From assembly GCA_015680685.1 (NCBI GenBank), contig MNCI01007731.1, positions 603,753-667,752 of the forward strand: a stretch of DNA of 64,000 nucleotides, written 5' to 3'. Position numbers and translations under genes: made by a program. The first letter of the stretch is position 1; every line of letters starts with the position of its first letter. Shown piece by piece: positions 11,801 through 22,778 of this stretch. This DNA is from Gnetum montanum. Taxonomy: Eukaryota > Streptophyta > Gnetopsida > Gnetales > Gnetaceae. The notes beneath the pieces are model-generated. The model did not search any database and had not been told where the DNA came from. It saw nothing but the letters and a program-made list of their open reading frames with translations.

Positions 11801-12283
11801 TCTGTAGCATGTATTAATTGCTACGATAGAAGTTATCTTATAGAAAAAATGTCAAAGGTAACAATTACTTTCTCTTTCCCCTAAAAAATTAATAGTAAAT
11901 GTAGTCGAACTATATAAGATTGTTGTACATTATTCATGTAGGTTTGGCCCTTGTAGTAGCCAGCAAGTATGGTGGAAGTAGTGTCATGGTAATTGTGGAC
12001 ATAGTCCTTTTGTAAATTGCGAAGTGGTTAGTTAACATTTAAATTAGCCAAGAAATCTACAAACAATGTATCAAAACCTCTTGAGCTATTCCTGTCCAAG
12101 ACTCATGTGCAAGCTGGTGCAAGCTATGGTTGATCAACGTCCTAGGTATGGAAAGACATTTGTTGGCTGCAAATGAATGCAAAGTGCATGCATGCACTCA
12201 ATAACCCAAATTGGGTGGCATACATAGCAAGTGGGTTGGGTAACTAGAGTTACCAAAATACATGAAGCTAGGTGGGATGCATG
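8856..12283. other. AT-rich intergenic DNA, no gene seen
   Basis: The stretch is long and AT-rich, with short ORFs only (for example overlapping opposite-strand ORFs at 10420-10696). None shows a recognisable domain. Homopolymer runs and TA-rich tracts are frequent. I saw no LTR ends, target duplication or TIR pair that I can support. The final 150 bases just outside the T2 LTR are also featureless. Confidence 0.5.
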
Positions 12284-12868
12284 TGTACCGTCTGAAATCT
12301 TCGATCTCCGGCTGGAAGGAAACAGAGACCGTGGGATCGCAGGATGAACATAGAAGACCCTACCTTCACCTGAGGGCAAGTTGGAATGAATGAAGGTAGA
12401 GTACCTTGGGTGGTCACACATGGATCAGACAAGGATTTCCCTGAATGGACACCGAAGTGCTATATGATGGGTTATACGTAAACGATGTAACGGGCATAAA
12501 TTAGAGCGTAAACAACGTAACCGATGCGAACAAAGCATAACGTAAATGAGCGAAAATACAATACATGCAAAAATTAATGCAAATTGTAAATGATTTCGGG
12601 AAGAAAATTTAATAATGGAATTACAGAATGAAAGTACAATGCACTGGTCTAACGCAGTTGTGACTAGAACACAAGGCAGACGAAAAGCCCCGGTGGATGC
12701 AAGGATGATTGTGGCTGGTTTACACTGTAGGCAAAACGTAGAGGTTGTATGCTTAGTGTACAAGGTTGTCTAGCATAAAATGTTTTGTGCTCTGGTTTGC
12801 AGTGTCTCTGCTCTCTGGTGTGCTCTTGAAATTTTTCCAACCGACCTGGATCTAGTGCAAAAATTGGG

Positions 12869-12877
12869 CTTTTATAC
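12869..12877 (-). promoter_or_regulatory. TATA box of T2 3' LTR
   Basis: The minus strand reads GTATAAAAG in a segment identical to that at 45083-45092 in the other LTR. The palindromic array lies directly upstream in the minus direction. Confidence 0.6.
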
Positions 12878-12959
12878 AGGGTTTTGACGCTAGACTTGGG
12901 TTGGGAGACACGTGGCACATTCACCGGGTGCAAAACCATAAATTTACAAGTGTACATTT

Positions 12960-13490
12960 GCTGGGCGTATACGCTGGGCATATACACTATATGAAGCGAG
13001 CATAGACTCTAGGCATATACACTGGGCGTATACATCGAAGATGCTGGGCGTATGCAAACTTGGGCGTAGATGTCGTGGACGTTGGCATATATCCTGGGCG
13101 TATATGCTGATGTGCTGGGCATATATGCTGACGCGTATATGCTGATGTGCTAGGTGTATACGTTGAGGCGTATACCCTGATGGTTGTTGCGTTGTGCCAA
13201 TTCTTGCTCTGTAGTGCTATTTCCATGCCGTCTCCGGGGATTTCATTACCAAGCATATGCATCTATTATACCTGCTGAGCGTACATGTGAGGCATGTACA
13301 CTAGGTGTGTATGCTGGGCATGTACGCTGGATGTCTACGCTGGGCATATACGCTATGAACTTGAGCATACACGCTAGGCACATACGCTATGAACTTGAGC
13401 ATACACGTTGGGCATATACGCTAAGAATTTGAGCGTATACGTTGGGAATGTACACTTGGGCATATACGCTGGGCGTATACACTGAGACTG
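12960..13490. repeat. Palindromic repeat array, GCGTATACGC type, T2 U3
   Basis: About 25 imperfect copies of GCGTATACGC (itself a perfect palindrome) and relatives such as GGGCATATACGCTG and TGAGCGTATACG occur, often spaced by about 20 to 30 bases. They lie upstream of the minus-strand TATA box. The same word family fills 27830-28960, 43960-44460 and 45180-45250. Confidence 0.8.
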
Positions 13491-13500
13491 CATACTTAGT

Positions 13501-14683
13501 AAAAATTAATCATCTGATCTCCAAAGTTTCCATGTGTGACACCAAATGTAGTTGTGGTCGTCTATGGGTCCTAGGGACCTACTTGGTGTTAGACAAGTAC
13601 TAAGCTCGAAATTTTATGGTGTTTCATTAGCCCCTCTTTATTGACGTTTGGAGGAATTGACCCGAGAAGCGTCGACAAAGAAGTGCAAAACACCACAAGC
13701 AACTTGATAGAGACTTTTTCCATTGCCACTTGACTAGATGTCATCGCACCATGTTCAGTAGTACATGGGATTGGGAAAGTGAAATTTGTAACTGGTAGGA
13801 GAATGGGGATTATGGGGACTAGTAAATGCCCAAGGGATTGTGGTTGGTGAAGAGGGGATGCTCTGGTATGTGTCATGCTGATCCTTGTCAATAGACATTG
13901 TTTAGCAGACTTGGAATCTAGACTTGCAATGCGTGTTCTCTAGCAGAGCAAGACTCTTGCTTAGTGTCCAAGAGGACTTGTTGGCAATGACAAAGCCACG
14001 TGATGATGTGTTGCATTCTTTGGAGGAATAGGGTCCTTTGTTTAGGGGAACCTATTGAAGGAGAGCCAAAGCCATGTAGCTGGATGTTTCTTGACTGATT
14101 TTGTCATGAGTACTTGGTTCCAGACATGTGTCTTCCTGCCTGCGGCTTGTGTGGGAAGTGCCAAGGGTCTTGCATTTTTTTTTGGGAAGAAAATTTGCTT
14201 TGATCTTGTACTCATGCTTAAGTGCTACTATGTTACAACTGCTCAAAGGTGTTATAGTGCACAACGGTATGCTCAAAGTTTTGAGTGTGCTAGGTGTATC
14301 AGAGGTGTAGCTGAGTAGAGTATGCTGATGAATGGATAGGACATGTACCAGGAAATGGAAATGTACCAATGAAGGGTTTGATTTAGTCTTGCCATGTGCA
14401 CTATGAACATTGCCTCATCTTGCTTCTTGTGAAGAAATGCATTCTTATGCGAAACTTCTGAGTGTCATCTTGCAAACACAACTTTAAGGACATAAGAAAA
14501 CCATGAGTGAATAAGCGAGCTTAGACTTACACAGTTACAGATGGAATAAAGACATTGGAGGTGATCTCAGGCACTATATATGAGTGGTAGCGACGTTGGT
14601 GGGATTATCTAATGGCTAGCAATGCAGTGATTCTGATGAAGTATGAACGTGGCGGCGGATTGAGGAACCGGAGATGAACTTGC
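13501..14683. other. T2 3' untranslated region or LTR start; no gene supported
   Basis: The segment lies between the post-integrase minisatellite and the defined part of the 3' LTR. Short ORFs on both strands (13589-13891 minus, 14055-14318 plus, 14052-14369 minus) overlap each other and show no domain. One pyrimidine-rich run near 13629-13640 could be the complement of a polypurine tract, but no LTR start could be confirmed beside it. Confidence 0.35.
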
Positions 14684-15010
14684 CAGTTTATATTCTTAGC
14701 AGACTATCATGGGTTAGTTTTATGTCATGACTCGTTGGAAATTGCCAGTTTAGCATCATGGTGGACGTTACGTTGCCAATTTTTAGTCTTAGCGGACTAT
14801 GAAGAGGCAAACCATTTTATAGTCTTAGCGGACTCTGGTGAGTGCGACCGTGGTAGTTTACCGTCATGCCGGATGGGTGCAAGTGTATCGTCATTGCAGA
14901 CACTGTGTGATATCAATTTATCATCATGATGCTGGGACGAGCTATGGTATTAGTTTTAAGTCATGATCCAGGACTATTCTATGGTATCAATTTATAGTCG
15001 TGACTCTAGG
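14684..15010. repeat. Hairpin minisatellite array IV
   Basis: About nine degenerate units start with YAGTTTTA or CAATTTAT. Each carries a small inverted repeat: AGTC-TTAGCG-GACT twice (about 14790 and 14820), CCG-TCATGC-CGG (about 14858), AGTC-GT-GACT (about 14996), TGTCATGACT and CATCATGATG. The array begins directly after the integrase stop. Stem sequence differs from arrays I-III while pairing persists. Confidence 0.75.
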
Positions 15011-15033
15011 ACTCGCACATACCTGAGCTTGTA

Positions 15034-16308
15034 CTCAAATGTAGAACGGTTTTAGGAACAAATGGTTGGTTGGATTGGCAAGCTCATTCCCTTCCATATT
15101 AGCTAGCTTAAATGATCTAGTGTCAAATGCTTTAATGACTAAGTAAGGCCCTTCCCAGTTGGCTGAGAACTTGTTCGGGTGTTCTTGGACAACCTTAATT
15201 ACAAGGTCGCCTTCTTTGATAGGGCACTTATGACCATCATGTCGATGTCATTGCCGTTGTTGTTTTTGGTACCATTCGATCTGATCGAACGTACATACGC
15301 ATTCCTCCTCCACCGAGTCCAGGTCAATGATGCGTAGATCATTGTTCTACTCGTCGTCGAGGAGTCCAAAGAGTGTGATCCTTAAAGATGGTACCTATAA
15401 TTCCAAAGGTAAAATAGCTTCTGAACCATAAACAAGACTATATAGTGTTTTACCTGTTGAGGTTCGATGCATAGTACGGTATGCCCACAGTGCGTATACC
15501 AATTACTCGTGCCACTTTCTCTTGCTTTGGGTAAGCATCCTCTTAAGTATTGCAATAATCATTTTGTTCGTTGCCTCTGCTTGCCCATTGCTCTGAGGAT
15601 AGTAAGGGGATGAAAACAAGTGTTTGATCCCTAGGTTGTCTCAAAAGGTTTTGGTCTTGGCACTACTAAATTGTGGTCCATTGTTAGTGATGATTGTCAT
15701 GGGAATGCCAAAGCAGGTTACAATGTTTTCGAGAATGAAATTGCATAGATGATTAGATGTAGTTTTTCAAAGGGGAGCAACTTCTACCCACTTTGTGAAA
15801 TATTCGGTTGCAGTTATGATGAAACTATGCCCTGCAAAAGATGAGGGTGTTATCGGGCCGATAAGGTCCAACGCCCACTTTTGAAAAGGCCATGTGATTT
15901 GTGTTGTATGCAACTCATTTGGTAGGACATGGATTAGATTGCTATATTTTTGGCAGGTACTACATGTCTTAGCCTTGGAGAGACAGTCATATTCCATGTG
16001 TGGCCAATAGTAGCCTAAGCATCTTATTTTTGTTGCCATGGCTTTTGGCGCTATGTGCACTTTGCATAGTTCCTCGTGTACTTGTTCGACGATGGTTTGG
16101 GCATCAGTCCTATTAACGCATGTTAGCAATATGCCTTCGTAAGATCTATGACATAATGTGTCCCGTACTAGGGTTTACTACTTAGAACGTTTTCGTATTG
16201 CATCCTTTTGTGCATTTGTTAGATGTCGTGGTGTTTCGCTGCATAGAAGGTATTCTTTTATGTCGTCATACCATTCTATCGCATGTATCGTACTAACAGA
16301 TGCGATTG
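15034..16308 (-). pseudogene. Integrase of T2 (Tat lineage), decayed
   Basis: On the minus strand a short segment before the zinc finger is followed by an HHCC zinc-binding domain (His residues around 16075 and 16060, CSTCQK near 15965). The core begins at WALDLIGPI, which holds the first catalytic Asp (about 15865). The TNNGPQF segment near 15680 takes the place of canonical TDNGPQF, so the second Asp is Asn. The PYYPQSNGQAEATNKMI segment near 15590 keeps the Glu. A GPY-type segment (NWEGPYLVIKAF) and LKPFYI before the stop at 15034-15036 complete a normal Tat-type C terminus. A few in-frame stops are present. Its 5' continuation lies beyond the nested element, at 25066 and up. Confidence 0.85.
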
Positions 16309-16560
16309 GCAAATGTTGGCACATTTCTGGCCATTTCATGGAATAGTATGGCTTCCCATTTATCATTACTAGTAGGGCGGGAAAGTGTAGAAAAGTGCCT
16401 CAAAGAATGAGACATGGTGTCCAATACAGCTGCAGGCATCTTCACTAATTACACCTCTAAAAAGTCTGGAAAAATTCAAAAATCCACATCCATAGCATCT
16501 TCTTCTCATAAGTTTCTCCAGCTTTTTAGGATGGCTTAAATTAACGGTGGGTGATCATTA

Positions 16561-17492
16561 TCAGTACCTGGTGCTGGTTATCCTGGAATCCTTGCAATAA
16601 TTTCCGAAGGTGTTGCAGGACTTAATCTCTATTGAAACATATTCGTCATCAATCTTAAGAATCTGATTTTTTATAAGAGCACTTCTCTCAAGAGCCTCCA
16701 GAGTGTCATCACCAAAAATATTTAAGGCTTCGCCCCAGCGACATGTGGGGAAGAAGATACATATGTCAAAGAAGGCTTCTCTGTAGGAATTGGGGAGTCC
16801 ATCCAAAGCAAAAGAAAAGAAATCCACATTTTTTTTAATGCAAAATATTCGCCACCCGTGCGAGCATGTTCCTTCCTGATCACCTGCATTGCCCTACTTT
16901 TGTTGGGATGGTTTGCAATGAAATTGTCCACCAATTCAATACACAGCGGTACCCCTCCACACATGTTGCTCAATGCCTGCAAGTCCTGGCGTTTTAGTTG
17001 TTGGCACGCCGATTCTCCCAACAGTTGCTGTAACAGCTCGTCTCCATCTTTTTTATCCATGGACGACACAGGGAAGATTTTCACAGAATCAGGTGCATGA
17101 ACGCTATCAGCCACGTCCCGACTTCGGGTGGTTAAAAGTAGTCTCAACTTGTTGCAGTTGTGAAGTTGCTTGGGTAGAAGCATTGAGAGCTGCTGAGCAT
17201 CCAATGCATTATCCACATAAACAAAACAAGGGGTAGATTCAACAAGCTGTTGCAATGCATTCTGACCTTCTGTATCTGAACACGACTCTTCATATTAGTT
17301 GCCTGAGATATCATCCATGATTTGCTTTTGGAGTTTTGTAATAATGGGCTTGCTGTGGATGGTTTCAAACAACTTCACCTTTGAAAACCCAATCCGAACA
17401 TGGCAATCACTACTGGTCACGGGCGGCGAAACCACTTGTGCATAATCGCATAAAAGGTGAACTAGCTCCACACTGCGAAACGCAGTGAGCAT
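16561..17492 (-). pseudogene. NB-ARC fragment of a TIR-type NLR gene inside 5' LTR, antisense to the element
   Basis: Minus-strand translation shows NB-ARC motifs in order. A kinase-2-like CFVYVDNALDAQQL segment is at about 17240, an RNBS-B-like LRLLLTTRSRDVADS at about 17130, and a GLPL-like MCGGVPLCIELV at about 16960. An RNBS-D-like FFDICIFFPT-x-RWGEAL follows at about 16750. The P-loop is not recognisable; the N-terminal part begins near VRIGFSKVKLFETI. An in-frame TAA at about 17296 is shared with the other LTR, and a frame break lies near 16830, so this is a captured fragment and not a working gene. In plants NLR proteins are cytosolic or nuclear immune receptors. Being in U3, it would be present in antisense orientation near the 3' end of the element's genomic RNA. 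Confidence 0.85.
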
Positions 17493-17819
17493 GATGATGG
17501 AGTAACGAACATTATTTATAGCTTGGCCAAGGGGAGATAGATGATAAAATTTTATTTATTGACCTTTATGTTGTTCCTAAATATACATATATAAAGTTAT
17601 ATGTATAGCTATTTTATAAAAAGAGGGATTTATGGACATTTCCAACTATAGCTTTTATTTATATAATTGTAACTTTATGTGGAAGTTGTAACTTCCTAGC
17701 CTTAATCCATGATGTTTGTAACCATTAAAAAGGCCACTTGTCAACTACAACCTCTTTTTCTCCACAAAGGCCAGTTGTCACTTGCATGGGACACTTGTCA
17801 CCTACAACCTGTTTATCTC

Positions 17820-18050
17820 CATGAAGACACTTGGCAACTGAATGAAGACACTTGGCAACTAAATGAAGACACTTGGAAACTACATGAAGACACTTGGCAA
17901 CTACATGGAACACGTGTCAGATGCAAAATTTTTATCTCTTTGGTGGTTGAAACCACCCAAAATTGTTGTAACTTACCTAACTTGTTGGGCAAGTAACCTC
18001 CTAACTTGTTGGGCAAGTAATCTCCTAATTGGTTGGCCAAGTTACTTGGG
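17820..18050 (+). repeat. Tandem repeats in family A 5' LTR U3
   Basis: Four 21-bp units containing GACACTTGGCAACT (17822-17905) are followed by three 24-bp units containing ACTTGTTGGGCAAGT (about 17979-18050). The latter is an inverted repeat (ACTTG/CAAGT around TTGGG). The 3' LTR has only three of the 21-bp units. The arrays end about 60 bases before the TATA box. Confidence 0.8.
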
Positions 18051-18106
18051 AGAGAAGTTAGGTGAGATATTTTTGAATATGTAACTTCCCTACCTACCTT
18101 TGAACC

Positions 18107-18117
18107 CTATAAAAAGG
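18107..18117 (+). promoter_or_regulatory. TATA box of family A 5' LTR
   Basis: CTATAAAAAGG is downstream of the U3 repeats and conserved at 23773-23783 in the 3' LTR. Confidence 0.7.
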
Positions 18118-18845
18118 CTTCAGGGGTCAAGGGGAAATCATCATAACATTGGAATCACAAGGGACTTCTCACATCACACTTGGAGTCTTGGAAGATTTGT
18201 AAAGAAGATTTCTTGTAAGATGGCTTGCTAAAAAAAAAGACTTCAGCCTGTTTGTCATGGTCCTATGAGTTACACATTTTATTTTTTGTTTTGTTTAAAT
18301 TATTTAGCTAGTGGTTTAGATAGTATCATCCTTGGCAAGTAATTTTGGGATTTTTAGATTGCTCTTATTTTTCTTGTTGCCCAATAGAAATTTCTATTAA
18401 AATTTTGTTATAGAAGCGTTTGTGTTTAAAAGCCTTAAGAGCATTTTAGTTGTAAATTTTGTTATTGTGCAATGTATGGTAACTGCTATTGGGATTGTTG
18501 TAAGAGAGCCTTTGTTTGTAGTCATGCCGTTGAACAATTTAGTAGTCGAGAGGGTTCAGAAAATCTTTGGTATTTTGATGGGACCAAAATAGCTTCCTTT
18601 TATCCTTAAAGTGAATTCTCATGGTTTTTCAATCAGAAATTGTCAAGTCTTTTAAATTTTCTATTTGAATGCAATCATTGACATCTATTATCTAGTCAAA
18701 ATGGAGTCTCATACGTGGTAGTTTACGCAGCAATTTTTGGTAGCATAATAGGATTGTCTTGAAGATATTGCTTGTTTGAGCCTTGGAAGTTTGAACAATT
18801 CGTAGATATTGAATTTGGGATAGCTTTATTGCGAAGTGTTTACTC

Positions 18846-19746
18846 NNNNNNNNNNNNNNNNNNNNNNNNNNNNNNNNNNNNNNNNNNNNNNNNNNNNNNN
18901 NNNNNNNNNNNNNNNNNNNNNNNNNNNNNNNNNNNNNNNNNNNNNNNNNNNNNNNNNNNNNNNNNNNNNNNNNNNNNNNNNNNNNNNNNNNNNNNNNNNN
19001 NNNNNNNNNNNNNNNNNNNNNNNNNNNNNNNNNNNNNNNNNNNNNNNNNNNNNNNNNNNNNNNNNNNNNNNNNNNNNNNNNNNNNNNNNNNNNNNNNNNN
19101 NNNNNNNNNNNNNNNNNNNNNNNNNNNNNNNNNNNNNNNNNNNNNNNNNNNNNNNNNNNNNNNNNNNNNNNNNNNNNNNNNNNNNNNNNNNNNNNNNNNN
19201 NNNNNNNNNNNNNNNNNNNNNNNNNNNNNNNNNNNNNNNNNNNNNNNNNNNNNNNNNNNNNNNNNNNNNNNNNNNNNNNNNNNNNNNNNNNNNNNNNNNN
19301 NNNNNNNNNNNNNNNNNNNNNNNNNNNNNNNNNNNNNNNNNNNNNNNNNNNNNNNNNNNNNNNNNNNNNNNNNNNNNNNNNNNNNNNNNNNNNNNNNNNN
19401 NNNNNNNNNNNNNNNNNNNNNNNNNNNNNNNNNNNNNNNNNNNNNNNNNNNNNNNNNNNNNNNNNNNNNNNNNNNNNNNNNNNNNNNNNNNNNNNNNNNN
19501 NNNNNNNNNNNNNNNNNNNNNNNNNNNNNNNNNNNNNNNNNNNNNNNNNNNNNNNNNNNNNNNNNNNNNNNNNNNNNNNNNNNNNNNNNNNNNNNNNNNN
19601 NNNNNNNNNNNNNNNNNNNNNNNNNNNNNNNNNNNNNNNNNNNNNNNNNNNNNNNNNNNNNNNNNNNNNNNNNNNNNNNNNNNNNNNNNNNNNNNNNNNN
19701 NNNNNNNNNNNNNNNNNNNNNNNNNNNNNNNNNNNNNNNNNNNNNN
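18846..19746. other. Assembly gap (N run)
   Basis: There are 901 undetermined bases. The gap should hold the end of the 5' LTR, the primer-binding site and the start of gag of the family A element. Long open frames that cross it are artefacts of the Ns. Confidence 0.98.
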
Positions 19747-21203
19747 AAGTTGGGATGACATGAAGAATCTTTTCTTAGCCCAGTTTGGTAATCAATTAGA
19801 TCAACAACAACTATATTATGGGCTGATACAAGCTAAGCAAGGAGTTAAAGAGTCAATTAGAGATTTCAACATTAAGTTTCAACGAATTTGTGGACTCTTT
19901 CAAAGGCAATATAGGCGATCAGAAGAAATGCTTAAGGAAACTTATCTTAAGGCTATCAACCCCAAAATTTCAATTTGGTTAAGGAGAACTCCAAACATGA
20001 CTATCCTAAATGACTACTTCAGTGAAGCTATACAGTTAGAAAAATAGCTGAACTTGAATCCTAAAGAAAATATCACAATTCAAAAAAGAGAAGAAAGAGT
20101 TATGATTCCTATGCAAGATATAGCTCAATTTAAAGCTTTCCTAGGTCCATATCATGTTAAGATAGAGCAAGAACATGAAAGAGTAGGATCTGAGAAAGGA
20201 CAATTAATGAGAGATATGTCTAACAAAATAGTGAAGCTTGAAAAAGCTTCGGCAAGAGTAAATATCAAGGAAGAAAGGAAAAATAGAAAACATAAACATC
20301 AAGACACTAAGTTAGTAGAAGATGAAGATGAAAGTGACCTTATTATGTCCAATTTTCTTGATATTGAATCTGATAATGAGTTATCCAATGTTCATTATGC
20401 AAGTAAATCTTCTAGGAATGGATCAAGCGATACTTCTTCTCTATCAAGCTCTGAAGAAGATATGTCTTCAGATGAAGAGTGTAATAACAATGACGAAAAT
20501 GGATATAGTCTTCGATCAAAGGAAAGACTAACTACTTCTAGACCCCCAAATGTTATTACTGATCCATCTACTAAGAGAAAATATTTTGAACCAAGTAGAA
20601 AGGATAAGAATAAAGGTAAAGACAATCAAGTGGAGCAAAGCACTCCAAAACAGTCTTTTAGTAAATGGATAAAGAGATCAAGCTTCATTGGTGATGGTGA
20701 ATATGATTTGATTGAAGAACTTAAACATGTTAAGGCAAATATTAGTCTCTATCAGTTGCTTCAAATAGGAGATCAGCAAAGAAAGTCTTTAGAATTCATT
20801 AAAGGTAAAAGGAGAGCTAGAGAATCAGAGTTAAGTTATGTGTCTAACAATGANCTCAGGTTACATATCAATAGATTATTCTCACATGTGGTTACCTTGG
20901 AAAGGAGAACCAAATCAAATCTACATCTATAGTGAACCTTTCATGATTGATAACATTACTTCAAATGGAAAAAGTAAGATGGTTGAAAAAGGAGGTGTTG
21001 AAAACAAAATTTGTACACTCCAAGAAAGTGAGAATTCATTCGATAAAAAAGATGAAAGGATTACTGAAGACAAACCTCAAGAGGATCAAGTTGAAAGCTC
21101 CAGCAAGCCAAAAAGTAATAGAAAGGTTTCTCATGAGAGGGTTAGAGATATGAGGATTCCTACCAACGTAATCCTCCCAATTATCTTCCCATCTCAAGAA
21201 TAG
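19747..21203 (+). pseudogene. Gag-like ORF of the family A element, 5' end in gap
   Basis: The frame opens out of the gap with a retrotransposon gag core. It shows SWDDMKNLFLAQF, then a QAKQGVKESIRDF segment and FQRICGLF, ending at an amber codon (20045-20047). The same frame continues past that single stop with a Lys/Glu-rich coiled-coil region, a long Asp/Glu/Ser-rich acidic stretch (about 20310-20500) and a basic linker. A YDLIEELKHVKANISLYQLLQI segment (about 20703-20770) resembles the region just before the protease in Ty3/gypsy polyproteins. At the ambiguous base 20854 the frame appears to shift; the following frame stays open to 21203. No protease active site, RT or integrase follows, so the element depends on other elements for enzymes. 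Confidence 0.75.
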
Positions 21204-21396
21204 TCCATGAACAAAGGACTTAATAATGTACAGTTTTTTTGTTTTATTAGAAATGAGGTTTTTATACCATCAAACATTATGTTTGATGGGAATTTTCCTC
21301 CGAAAAGATTTATCATTTAAGCTGTAAAAAGTTCGATGAAAGATTTAAGTACAGTTTAGTTTCAAAATGACGCTGCATAAATTTCTTTATGCTTTT
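21204..21396. other. 3' untranslated region of the family A element
   Basis: There is no coding potential. It is a short spacer between the gag-like ORF and the polypurine tract, containing a small imperfect inverted repeat around CATCAAACATTATGTTTGATG near 21272. Confidence 0.5.
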
Positions 21397-21411
21397 AAAG
21401 GGGGGTAGAAA
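21397..21411 (+). promoter_or_regulatory. Polypurine tract of family A element
   Basis: AAAGGGGGGTAGAAA directly precedes the 3' LTR start TGTTGGC. This fixes plus-strand orientation of the element. Confidence 0.85.
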
Positions 21412-21658
21412 TGTTGGCACATTTCTGGCCATTTCATGGAATAGTATGGCTTCCCATTTATCATTACTAGCAGGGCGGGAAATTGTAGAAAAGTGCCACA
21501 AAGAATGAGACATGGTGTACAATATAGCTGCAGGCATCTTCACTGATTACACCTCTAAAAAGTCTGGAAAAATTCAAAAATCCACATCCATAGCATCTTC
21601 TTCTCATAAGTTTCCCCAGCTTTTTAGGATGGCTTAAATTAATGGTGGGTGATCATTA

Positions 21659-22778
21659 TCAGTACCTGGTGCTGGTTATCCTGGAATCCTTGCAACAATT
21701 TTCGAAGGTGCTGCAGGACTTAATCTCTATTGAAATATCTTCTTCATCAATCTTAAGAATTTGATTTTTTATAAGAGCCCTTCTCTCAAGAGCCTCCAGA
21801 GTGTCATCACCAAACATATTTAAGGCTTCGCCCCAGTGACAAGTGGGGAAGAAGATACATATGTCAAAGAAGGCTTCTTTGTAGGAATTGGGGAGTCCAT
21901 CGAAAGCAAAAGAAAAGAAATCCACATTTTTTTAATGCAAAAGATTCGCCACCCGTGTAAGCATGTTCATTCCTGATCACCTGCATTTCCCTACTTTTGT
22001 TGGCATGGTTTGCAATGAAATTGCCCACCAATTCAATACATAGCGTCACCCCTCCACACATGTTGCTCAATGCCTGCAAGTCCTGGCATTTTAGTTGTTG
22101 GCATGCTGATTCTCCCAACAGTTGTTGTAACAGCTCGTCTCCATCTTTTTTATGCATGGATGACACAGGGAAGATTTTCACAGAATCAGGTGCATGAACG
22201 CTATCAGCCACGTCCCAACTTCGGGCGGTTAAAAGTAGTCTCAACTTGTTGCAGTTGTGAAGTTGCTTGGGTAGAAGCATTGAGAGCTGCTGAGCATCCA
22301 ATGCATTATCCACATAAACAAAACAAGGTGTAGATTCAACAAGCTGTTGCAATGCATTCTGACCTTCCGTATCCGAACACGACTCTTCATATTAGTTGCC
22401 TGAGATATCATCCATGATTTGCTTTTGGATTTTTGTAATAATGGGCTTGCTGTGGATGGTTTCAAAAAACTTCACCTTTGAAAACCCAATCCGAAAATGG
22501 CAATCACTACTGGTCACAGGCGGCGAAACCACTTGTGCATAATTGCATAAAAGGCGAACTGGCTCCACACCGCGAAACACAGTGAGCATGAAGATATGGT
22601 AATGAACATTACACAGCCATGGCAGATGCAGAAGACACGGAGAATAAGCGATAAGAGCAGTAGCAGCAGGACCAAGCATAGGCAGACGGTGGTTAGGGTT
22701 TGTAGGGTTTCCAGTTAAGATCAAAATTTCTAGCAAAACAGCGAGGGTAGGGCTACCTGCGAAAACATTGAAACCCAA
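21659..22778 (-). pseudogene. NB-ARC fragment of a TIR-type NLR gene inside 3' LTR, antisense
   Basis: This is a second copy of the fragment at 16561-17492, with the same motif order (kinase-2-like CFVYVDN, RNBS-B-like LLLTARSWDVADS, GLPL-like MCGGVTLCIELV, RNBS-D-like FFDICIFFPT). The in-frame TAA is the same. Here the open frame before NB-ARC reaches up to 22778, adding about 95 codons without recognised domain. The Pro of GLPL has become Thr, and some Arg residues differ from the other copy. Because both LTRs carry it, capture predates this insertion. Confidence 0.85.

Larger units (their letters stand above)
12284..13500 (-). repeat. T2 3' LTR (upper boundary uncertain)
   Basis: Bases 12284 to about 13030 align in the same orientation with 44498-45257, the T2 5' LTR. 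On the plus strand it starts TGTACCGTC, so the element-strand LTR end is ...GGTACA. It contains a minus-strand TATA box at 12869-12877 and the GCGTATACGC array at 12960-13490. The start of the LTR at the high-coordinate side could not be fixed because the other copy is truncated at 45257. The LTR could extend towards 13900. Confidence 0.7.
16314..18845 (+). repeat. Family A 5' LTR (runs into assembly gap)
   Basis: The LTR starts TGTTGGC after the target duplication. It aligns with 21412-24575 up to the gap, where the last bases read TTTACTC in both copies. It lacks about 600 bases that the 3' LTR has between 22605 and 23205, and about 90 bases after the TATA box. By comparison with the 3' LTR, roughly 485 further LTR bases should lie inside the gap. 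Confidence 0.85.

Noticed and set aside
12960-13490. CRISPR-like regularly spaced repeats
   Set aside because: Repeats are degenerate, palindromic and irregularly spaced in a plant LTR, without spacers of fixed size or cas genes.
14052-14369. Overlapping ORFs on both strands after the T2 integrase
   Set aside because: They have no domain, their composition matches the flanks, and nothing favours either strand.
17725-18084. Short ORFs made of repeated peptides in family A LTR
   Set aside because: They are translations of the 21- and 24-bp U3 tandem repeats, in both strands, with no reason to be coding.
18772-20047. Long open frames across the N run, both strands
   Set aside because: They are produced by undetermined bases. 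Only the part after 19747 carries real gag sequence.
16561-22778. Two separate functional NLR genes
   Set aside because: Both lack a P-loop and LRR, share an in-frame stop, and lie at equivalent positions in the paired LTRs of one element.
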